The notes under the pieces are model-generated. The model worked only from the letters and a program-made list of their open reading frames with translations. It did no database searches and had not been told where the DNA came from. The position numbers and the translations under genes are program-made. A stretch of 64,000 nucleotides of DNA. Source: Pseudarthrobacter sulfonivorans. GTDB lineage: Bacteria > Actinomycetota > Actinomycetes > Actinomycetales > Micrococcaceae. The DNA is taken from positions 62,001 through 126,000 of the forward strand of contig NZ_JANFCZ010000007.1 in assembly GCF_024391045.1 (NCBI RefSeq), given 5' to 3'. This document shows positions 58,168-64,000 of the stretch, in pieces; within the stretch, counting starts at the first letter, position 1, and every line of letters starts with the position of its first letter.

Positions 58168-59397
58168 TCAGGCGGAGCTGCCTGCCGAAGACTCGTACCG
58201 TTCCAGGGTTTCAGCCCGTTCCTCCAGCGGCAGCGTCTCGGCGGTGAGGCCCATCCGCACTTCACCCGACGGTTGGACGTCGCCCACCTTCTCCTGAACC
58301 CAGTCGTGGAAAGCGGCAATGTGGTGCTCGCTCGGGACCAGCACGCCGCCCTTGGCGTAGGTCTTCGAGGCCATGCCGGGCTGGCAGCGTTCGCACGCGT
58401 CGAAGTCCTGCATGTTGACCCGGTGGAAGAGCTCCACCGAGGCCGTGACGTCCTTGCCGCTCTCCACCACGGAGGGCAGGTACAGCCAGTCGCATTCAAC
58501 GATGGTGTGGTCCGCGGACATCGGGAACATGCGGTGGATGATGACGTGGTCCGGCACCAGGTTCACAAACACGGTGGGTTTGATGGTGATGGCGTAGTAA
58601 CGCCGGTCCTGGTCCTCGCCCACGCCGGGGATGATATCCAGGCCCTCGGAGCCATCGATGGTAAAGCCCTTGATATCGTCACCGAACTCCGCGCCGTGGC
58701 CCACGAAGTACTGGGCGGCCAGGCCATCGGCGAACTCCGGCAGCACCTCAGTCAGCTCCGGGTGGATGGTGGCGCAGTGGTAGCACTCCATGAAGTTTTC
58801 GATGATGAGCTTCCAGTTCGCCTTCACGTCGTAACGGATGCGGCGGCCGAGGCTGAGGTTGGCCACGTCGTAGCCTTCAATTGCCTTCAGGTCGCCCAGC
58901 CGCTCTTCAATGGCGCCCATGACTTCTTCCTCGAACGACGGCGGCTCGTCCGCCAGGCAGACCCACACATAGCCGAGGTATTCGCGGATGTGGACCTTCA
59001 CCAGGCCGTATTCGTCCCGGTCGATATCCGGCATCTTGGTCAGGTTGGGAGCCGCGATGAGCTTGCCCTCGAAGTCGTAGGTCCAGGCGTGGTAGGGGCA
59101 CTGGAACGAGCGGGCGGCTTCGCCTTGTTCCTCCATGCACAGCTTCACGCCGCGGTGCCGGCAGACGTTGTAGAACGCGCGGATGGCGCCCTTGCGCGTG
59201 CGGCTGATCAGCACACTTTCGCGCCCGATCTGCACCGTTTTCCACGCACCGGCCTTGTCCAGGTCTGCGGACCGGATGGCGCAGAACCACATCTGCTCGA
59301 AGATCCGTTCCTGCTCGGCGCGGAACACGGCCTCATCCACATAGGTGTAGCCGGGCAGGGTGGGGATCAGACTCGGGGCACTAACCTCAACAGACAA
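58168..59397 (-). CDS. Rieske-type oxygenase alpha subunit, glycine-betaine monooxygenase-like
   Basis: A 409-residue Rieske non-heme iron oxygenase. The [2Fe-2S] ligands are Cys79-x-His81 and Cys100-x2-His103 (CRHRG, CPYHAW), and the mononuclear iron ligands are His207 and His212 in ENFMECYHCATIHPEL. The start is TTG at 59397, with a perfect AAGGAGG 5 nt upstream. Family members such as GbcA demethylate glycine betaine, releasing formaldehyde; related ones act on stachydrine or carnitine. The neighbours (reductase, ferredoxin, BCCT importer, purU) favour a quaternary amine with one-carbon recycling. Confidence 0.88.
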   Translation of the reverse strand: MSVEVSAPSLIPTLPGYTYVDEAVFRAEQERIFEQMWFCAIRSADLDKAGAWKTVQIGRESVLISRTRKGAIRAFYNVCRHRGVKLCMEEQGEAARSFQCPYHAWTYDFEGKLIAAPNLTKMPDIDRDEYGLVKVHIREYLGYVWVCLADEPPSFEEEVMGAIEERLGDLKAIEGYDVANLSLGRRIRYDVKANWKLIIENFMECYHCATIHPELTEVLPEFADGLAAQYFVGHGAEFGDDIKGFTIDGSEGLDIIPGVGEDQDRRYYAITIKPTVFVNLVPDHVIIHRMFPMSADHTIVECDWLYLPSVVESGKDVTASVELFHRVNMQDFDACERCQPGMASKTYAKGGVLVPSEHHIAAFHDWVQEKVGDVQPSGEVRMGLTAETLPLEERAETLERYESSAGSSA

Positions 59398-59471
59398 TTT
59401 GTCCTCCTTACGAACAAAAGATCAACAACAAAACTTGGTGGGTGGGTATTGATTCGGGCGTGGGATGGCAG

Positions 59472-60719
59472 TTAATGCACGACGGCGGCTCCCACGAGTG
59501 CGGGGACGTCCTGTCGTGCGGGTGCTGCGGTGGTTGCGGCCAGGGGGGTGGCCGGCGCCGGGACAACCGACGCCAGGCTGCGGCGCCACTTGGTAAAGAG
59601 CCGGGGCTGGTTCATGCCGAGGACCGCCACGGGAACGTCGGCGCGGTAGTAGACGGCAAGGCAGCTGTGGGTCTTGATGTCGCCGGCTTCGATCTCCAGC
59701 CGGTCGTACCCGGCGGAGTGGCCGGCGAACTGCAGCTTCACGCCGTGCTGGTCGGACCAGAAGTAGTGCGGTTTGGCCGGTCTCGGCGCCGCGTCAGCGT
59801 CCAGCAGGGCTTCGACGGCCACGGCCGGCCGTTCCAACGCGCAGGTCCAGTGCTCCATCCGGCGGTGCACTCCAGCCTCGGCGTCGAACCAGGCTGCGCA
59901 GTCACCCACGGCCACGATCCCCGGCACGCTGGTCCGGCCCATGGCGTCGCACACCACGCCGCCGCATAGCTCCAGGCCGGAGCCTTCGAGCCAGCCTGTG
60001 TTGGGCTCGGATCCGATCCCCACCACCACAACATCCGCGCCCACGTAGCGTCCGCCGGCGAGGCGGAGGCCCGTGACGTTGCCTTCGCCGCTGTAGAAAT
60101 CCTCAATAACGGCGCTGGAAATGAGTTCCACCCCGTTTGCAGTGTGGAGCCCGGCCACCACGCCGCCCATCTCCGTTCCGAGCTGGGCGGCGAACGGCAC
60201 CGGCTTGGTGTCAATGATGGTGACGTCCATGCCCCGCGATGCGGCGGCGGCGGCAACCTCCGCGCCGATGAAGCCGGCGCCGATGATGGCCATCCTGCTG
60301 CCCGGCACCAGCTCGGGAGCAAGGTCCTGGGCGTCGGCAAGCGTTCGGAGGGTAAAGACGTTACTGAGGCCGGCCAGGGTGGGAAGCTGCCGCGCCCGTG
60401 CACCGGTACTGATCACGATTCCATCCGCCTGAACGGTGCTGCCGTCCTTAAGGAGGATGGTCCGGGACTCAGCATCGAGGGAGGCTGCCCCGCCGCCCAG
60501 AAGCCATTCGGCGTCCAGCCCGTCGTCGTCGGACTCCAGGGAAAGGTCCTCTGCCGTAACCCGTCCAAGCAGGAACTCCTTGGACAGCGGGGGCCGATCG
60601 TACGGCCGGTGGGGCTCATCGCCAATGATGACCAGCCGGCCGGTAAAACCTTGGGCCCGGGCGGCACGGGCGGCTGAAAGGCCTGACAGGGAGGCCCCCA
60701 CAATAGCTAGCGTCTGCAT
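59472..60719 (-). CDS. FAD-dependent ferredoxin reductase
   Basis: A 415-residue pyridine-nucleotide-disulfide-type reductase of the oxygenase-coupled class. It has the N-terminal FAD motif IVGASLSGLSAARAA, the NAD motif MAIIGAGFIGAEVAAAAASR and the C-terminal FAD contact VPGIVAVGDCAAW, then a C-terminal EHW...SDQHGVKLQFAG domain. It passes electrons from NAD(P)H to the ferredoxin. It lies 74 bp upstream of the Rieske oxygenase on the same strand, and is divergent from the ferredoxin gene. Confidence 0.9.
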   Translation of the reverse strand: MQTLAIVGASLSGLSAARAARAQGFTGRLVIIGDEPHRPYDRPPLSKEFLLGRVTAEDLSLESDDDGLDAEWLLGGGAASLDAESRTILLKDGSTVQADGIVISTGARARQLPTLAGLSNVFTLRTLADAQDLAPELVPGSRMAIIGAGFIGAEVAAAAASRGMDVTIIDTKPVPFAAQLGTEMGGVVAGLHTANGVELISSAVIEDFYSGEGNVTGLRLAGGRYVGADVVVVGIGSEPNTGWLEGSGLELCGGVVCDAMGRTSVPGIVAVGDCAAWFDAEAGVHRRMEHWTCALERPAVAVEALLDADAAPRPAKPHYFWSDQHGVKLQFAGHSAGYDRLEIEAGDIKTHSCLAVYYRADVPVAVLGMNQPRLFTKWRRSLASVVPAPATPLAATTAAPARQDVPALVGAAVVH

Positions 60720-60765
60720 TTCGACGTCCCTTCAATTGCTTCTTACGCAACAACAATCGCCATGT

Positions 60766-60881
60766 GCAACAGAGTGAGCTACGCCACGGCCGCTGTCAAG
60801 GGTTGCCCCAATAAGTGGACGGCGCTGCGCAACAGAGGAAGAAAGCCTTGACAGCCCATGTGATCTGCCGCACTCTGTTGC
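60766..60881. promoter_or_regulatory. Mirror-image divergent promoters with shared repeat
   Basis: In the plus direction, TTGACAGC (60848-60855), 15 bp, then CACTCTGTTGC (60871-60881). In the minus direction the same arrangement is at 60799-60792 (TTGACAGC), 15 bp, and 60776-60766 (CACTCTGTTGC). A further GCAACAGAGG lies at 60829-60838. TTGACA fits a -35 box, and the repeat lies where the -10 would be, suggesting a shared regulator for both operons. Confidence 0.7.
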
Positions 60882-60964
60882 TTATAGTGATTGCTGTTGT
60901 TCATTACGAAACACAGTTGGCAGCAATTGCGTATCAGGATCCCCAACCAAAGAAGAGGTCCCTC

Positions 60965-61315
60965 ATGCACAAGGCATGCCCGCTCAGCGAACTGGCGCCC
61001 GGGGAAGCGCTCCGGCTGAACACGTCACCGCCCATCGCCGTTTTCCATACGGAAGAGGGCGAACTCTTCGCTATTGACGACACGTGCACCCACCAGGATG
61101 CGTCCCTGGCCGACGGCTGGGTGGAGGACTGCTGGGTTGAATGTCCGCTCCACGCGTCACGGTTTAACCTGCGCACCGGGAGCGTTGACGCGCCGCCGGC
61201 CAAGCTGCCGGTCCGCTCCCACGAGGTAACGGTGATCGACGGCGACATCATGATCACCGAATCCACGGAAGTCCCCAACCTTCCCCCCGGACTGACAGTG
61301 GACGGCCACATCTAG
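60965..61315 (+). CDS. Rieske [2Fe-2S] ferredoxin
   Basis: A 116-residue Rieske ferredoxin. The ligands are Cys41-Thr-His43 and Cys60-Pro-Leu-His63. AGAGG is 6 nt before the ATG; the longer frame from 60815 crosses the promoter and is rejected. It would carry electrons from the FAD reductase to the Rieske oxygenase. The BCCT transporter starts 35 bp after it. Confidence 0.92.
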   Translation: MHKACPLSELAPGEALRLNTSPPIAVFHTEEGELFAIDDTCTHQDASLADGWVEDCWVECPLHASRFNLRTGSVDAPPAKLPVRSHEVTVIDGDIMITESTEVPNLPPGLTVDGHI

Positions 61316-61350
61316 CACCAGCCCATGAATCCAAACAAAAGGACTTGCTC

Positions 61351-63249
61351 ATGGCTTTGAACAGTGAGACCCGGCCGGACAACGACGTCTTGGACGAATC
61401 AGATCTCCTTCCCACCTATGCCCCCGGGTCGGAGGCAGAGGACACCGAACAGATCATGCAGGAACTCCGTCGGACCCGGGCCGAACAGGCTGTGGCCGAG
61501 AGGCGCAACAGCAAACTCACCCTCGACAAGGCCACCTTCGGCATCACCGGTGCAGTTGCGCTGGCCTTCGTAGCCTGGGGCTTCCTCGGCCGGGACAGCC
61601 TGGCCACCACCTCAACGCTCGCCCTCGACTGGGTCATGGAGTACACCGGCTGGCTCTTTATGGTCTTGGCCTCCTTGTTTGTTGTCTTCGTCCTGTGGTT
61701 GGCCCTCGGTAAATGGGGCAACATCCCGCTGGGCAGGGACGGCGAAAAACCCGAGTTCAGGACCGTCTCCTGGATCTCCATGATGTTCGCGGCAGGCATG
61801 GGCATCGGCCTGATGTTCTACGGCGTCGCGGAGCCGCTTTACCACTACATCTCCCCGCCACCCGGAACTGTGGACGGGCGCACTCCCGCAGCCATCCAGA
61901 CAGCCATGGCCACCTCCATCTTCCACTGGACCCTCCACCCCTGGGCCATGTACGCCGTGGTGGGCATTGCCATGGCTTACGGCACCTACCGCCTGGGCCG
62001 CCGGCAGCTGATCTCCGCTGCCTTTACGTCCCTGTTCGGACTCCGGGCAGTGGAAGGGCCGGTGGGGAAGTTCATCAACATTCTGGCGATCTTCGCCACG
62101 CTTTTCGGCACGGCAGCCTCCCTGGGCCTTGGTGCCCTGCAGATCGGCAGCGGCCTGACGTCGAACGGGTGGATCGGCGAAGTCGGCACCCCCGTCCTGG
62201 TGGCCATCGTCGCCATCCTGACGGCCTGTTTCGTTGCCTCTGCAGTCTCCGGCATCAGCCGCGGCATCCAGTGGCTGTCCAACATCAACATGGTCCTGGC
62301 CGTGGTCCTGGCGGTCATCGTCTTCATCGCCGGGCCCACCCTGTTCATCCTCAACCTCATCCCCGCCGCGGTGGGCGACTACGCCAGGGACCTGGCCGAG
62401 ATGTCCTCCCGCACCGAGGCAGTGGGCGACGAAGCGCTGCGCAAGTGGATGTCCGGCTGGACCATCTTCTACTGGGCCTGGTGGGTGTCCTGGACGCCTT
62501 TTGTGGGCATGTTCATCGCCCGGATCAGCCGGGGCCGGACCATCCGCCAGTTCGTGACCGGCGTGCTGCTGGTCCCCAGCATGGTCAGCGTCATCTGGTT
62601 CGCCATCTTCGGCGGCACGGCCTTCCACGTCCAGCAGGAAGCGGACAAGGCCGGCACCCCCGGACTGGTATCCATGGTCAACGGCGCACCGTCCATCGAC
62701 TTCGACGGAGCACTGTTCGATCTGGTCAAGAACATGTCCATGCCCGCCTGGCTGACCGCGGCGGTCATCATCCTGGCCATGGTGCTGGTGGCCATCTTCT
62801 TCATCACGGGGGCCGACTCGGCCTCCATCATTATGGCGTCACTCAGCTCCAACGGGTCCGCCGATCCGAAGCGGGGCCTGGTCATCTTCTGGGGACTCCT
62901 CACGGGGGCGGTGGCGGCGGTGATGCTGCTGGCCGGCGGCGATGAGCCCTCGGAGGCGCTGTCCGGACTGCAGCGCATCACCATCGTGGCAGCCCTGCCG
63001 TTCGTGCTGGTCATGTTGCTGCTGTGCTTCGCCATCGTCAAGGATTTGCGCCGGGATCCGCTGTCACTCCGACGGCGGCTGGCTGATTCAGTGGTGGAGC
63101 GCGCCATCCGGACGGGCGTAGACCAGCACGGCGGAGCCAAGTTCGACCTCGTGACAAAACATGAATGCGGCGAACCCTGCCCGGACGGGACTCGCTGCCC
63201 CGGCGATTCTCCCGGCGCCGAGTCCGCCAAGCCCACCCCCACATTTTAG
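61351..63249 (+). CDS. BCCT-family betaine/carnitine/choline transporter
   Basis: A 632-residue transporter of the BCCT family with 12 helices. The signature tryptophan-rich segment is FYWAWWVSWTPFVGMFIARI, and GMGIGLMFYGVAEPLYHY is the conserved helix 3. AAAAGGA is 7 nt before the ATG at 61351. The cytoplasmic C-terminus has a cysteine-rich tail (CGEPCPDGTRCPG) that is unusual and might bind a metal. It probably imports glycine betaine using Na+ or H+. Confidence 0.92.
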   Translation: MALNSETRPDNDVLDESDLLPTYAPGSEAEDTEQIMQELRRTRAEQAVAERRNSKLTLDKATFGITGAVALAFVAWGFLGRDSLATTSTLALDWVMEYTGWLFMVLASLFVVFVLWLALGKWGNIPLGRDGEKPEFRTVSWISMMFAAGMGIGLMFYGVAEPLYHYISPPPGTVDGRTPAAIQTAMATSIFHWTLHPWAMYAVVGIAMAYGTYRLGRRQLISAAFTSLFGLRAVEGPVGKFINILAIFATLFGTAASLGLGALQIGSGLTSNGWIGEVGTPVLVAIVAILTACFVASAVSGISRGIQWLSNINMVLAVVLAVIVFIAGPTLFILNLIPAAVGDYARDLAEMSSRTEAVGDEALRKWMSGWTIFYWAWWVSWTPFVGMFIARISRGRTIRQFVTGVLLVPSMVSVIWFAIFGGTAFHVQQEADKAGTPGLVSMVNGAPSIDFDGALFDLVKNMSMPAWLTAAVIILAMVLVAIFFITGADSASIIMASLSSNGSADPKRGLVIFWGLLTGAVAAVMLLAGGDEPSEALSGLQRITIVAALPFVLVMLLLCFAIVKDLRRDPLSLRRRLADSVVERAIRTGVDQHGGAKFDLVTKHECGEPCPDGTRCPGDSPGAESAKPTPTF

Positions 63250-63259
63250 GAGCAAAACC

Positions 63260-64000
63260 GTGACCATCCTTCTCGAAAGCCGCGTGCCGGGCCACACCAC
63301 TGCCGTGCCGGGCAGTTCTACCGCCGGGGCGGGCAACGCCACTGCGGTGGCGGCCGCTGCGGTGGCGGCCGCTGCGACGGCAGCCGCCACCACCCGCCCG
63401 GCCCAGTTCGTCCTCACATTGTCCTGTCCCGAGCAGCCCGGAATCGTCCGGGCGGTGACGGCCTTCCTGGCGGACCGCGGCTTCGACATCGTGGAACATC
63501 AGCAGTTCGACGACCACGTCAGCGGAAACCTTTACCTGCGCACGGCGTTCACCGGCGGTGGTCTCGCCGAACCCAACCACGGAAGCCACGTACCCAACCA
63601 ACAGGACGTGGACAGCCTCACCGCAGCGTTCGCTCCGACGGCCGGCGAATTCGGCATGGAGTTCACCATCCATGACGGCAGGCCGCAGCGGCTGTTGGTG
63701 ATGGTCTCGAAGTTCGGACACTGCCTCAATGACCTCATCTTCAGGTGGCAGGCAGGCAGCCTCGGTGCGGAGATCGCCGTCGTGGTTTCCAACCACGAGG
63801 ACCTGCGCGCCATGGCGGAAGCCGCGGGCCTTCCGTTCATCCACGTCCCGGTGACGGCAGCCACCAAGCCGGAGGCCGAGGCCCGACTCCTGGAACTCGT
63901 GGCCGAGTATGACGCGGACCTGGTGGTCCTGGCCCGCTACATGCAGGTGCTGTCCAACGATCTCTGTACCAGCCTCCGAGGCCGGGCCATCAACATCCAC
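63260..64000 (+). CDS. purU: Formyltetrahydrofolate deformylase (3' end outside window)
   Basis: The first 247 codons of PurU. An N-terminal ACT domain begins FVLTLSCPEQPGIVRAVTAF, then the formyltransferase-like domain has RLLVMVSKFGHCLNDLIFRW and LARYMQVLSNDL. It hydrolyses 10-formyl-THF to formate and THF, balancing the one-carbon load from betaine demethylation. GTG at 63260 follows AGGAG (7 nt). About 45 extra residues precede the ACT domain and are rich in Ala, encoded by 15-bp repeats. Confidence 0.9.
   Translation, partial: MTILLESRVPGHTTAVPGSSTAGAGNATAVAAAAVAAAATAAATTRPAQFVLTLSCPEQPGIVRAVTAFLADRGFDIVEHQQFDDHVSGNLYLRTAFTGGGLAEPNHGSHVPNQQDVDSLTAAFAPTAGEFGMEFTIHDGRPQRLLVMVSKFGHCLNDLIFRWQAGSLGAEIAVVVSNHEDLRAMAEAAGLPFIHVPVTAATKPEAEARLLELVAEYDADLVVLARYMQVLSNDLCTSLRGRAINIH
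63344..63388 (+). repeat. 15-bp tandem repeat in the purU 5' end
   Basis: GCGGTGGCGGCCGCT occurs twice exactly (63344-63358, 63359-63373) and a third time with changes (63374-63388). It encodes the Ala-rich AVAAAAVAAAATAAA. The unit is a multiple of three, so copy number can change without a frameshift. Confidence 0.85.

Noticed and set aside
1..64000. Prophage or insertion sequence
   Set aside because: I found no integrase, transposase, terminase or terminal inverted repeats; DUF3846 and the solitary nuclease alone are not enough.

Overview
This window is high-GC actinobacterial chromosomal DNA, most like a soil member of the Micrococcaceae (Arthrobacter / Pseudarthrobacter group). Pointers to this are the biotin synthase followed by a BsaP-like partner, the CarD-like and MmyB-type regulators, the many TetR/LysR/IclR-controlled catabolic operons, and frequent GTG/TTG starts and ATGA overlaps. 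I saw no tRNA, rRNA, CRISPR array, transposase, integrase or origin. Species-level assignment is inference.

Layout. 1-5.4 kb: a choline/betaine-aldehyde-type operon on the minus strand (TetR, aldehyde dehydrogenase, GMC oxidoreductase, amino-acid permease) with two tandem TetR-type operators. 5.7-23.1 kb: a large catabolic island. Its left arm (minus strand) has an SDR, an MHS symporter, a flavin dehydrogenase, a zinc alcohol dehydrogenase, a YciI protein, a LysR regulator and a second flavin dehydrogenase. Its right arm (plus strand) has a LysR regulator, a second MHS symporter, a shikimate/quinate-dehydrogenase-like enzyme, an SDR, a Gfo/Idh/MocA dehydrogenase, a TIM-barrel isomerase/dehydratase, an aldo/keto reductase and a third flavin dehydrogenase. 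The content fits breakdown of a polyhydroxylated alicyclic compound such as a quinate/shikimate relative; the real substrate is unknown.

23.1-26.6 kb is a gene graveyard with two living units: an SRPBCC gene and an XRE-regulator/SDR pair. Around them lie broken YciI, ArsR and aminoglycoside-phosphotransferase genes, and a 320-bp mosaic made of the 3' ends of three genes whose intact relatives sit elsewhere in this window. 26.6-56.5 kb is a mixed housekeeping and accessory stretch: flavodoxin, secreted phosphoesterase, bioB/bsaP, patatin, hydrolases, GntR/MFS, a secreted beta-lactamase-fold protein, a sodium/proton antiporter with a UBP zinc finger, a protein built of two almost identical repeats, a GPP34 protein, a solitary HsdR-N nuclease, a small basic protein, DUF3846, a MarR/DHA2 efflux pair, a TetR/EamA pair and a CarD paralogue.

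56.5-64 kb: MOSC and IclR genes, then a glycine-betaine-type demethylation locus: Rieske oxygenase and reductase on the minus strand, divergent from a Rieske ferredoxin, a BCCT transporter and the start of purU. The two ends of the window therefore fit consecutive parts of choline to betaine to one-carbon metabolism, though they are 53 kb apart.

The most unusual signal is a dispersed palindrome family. Its core is ACGACGGCGGG, a short loop, then CCCGCCGTCGT. There are ten good copies plus several halves. Most sit at gene 3' ends and probably act as terminators, but one lies inside the bsaP reading frame and two bracket the mosaic of gene 3' ends.
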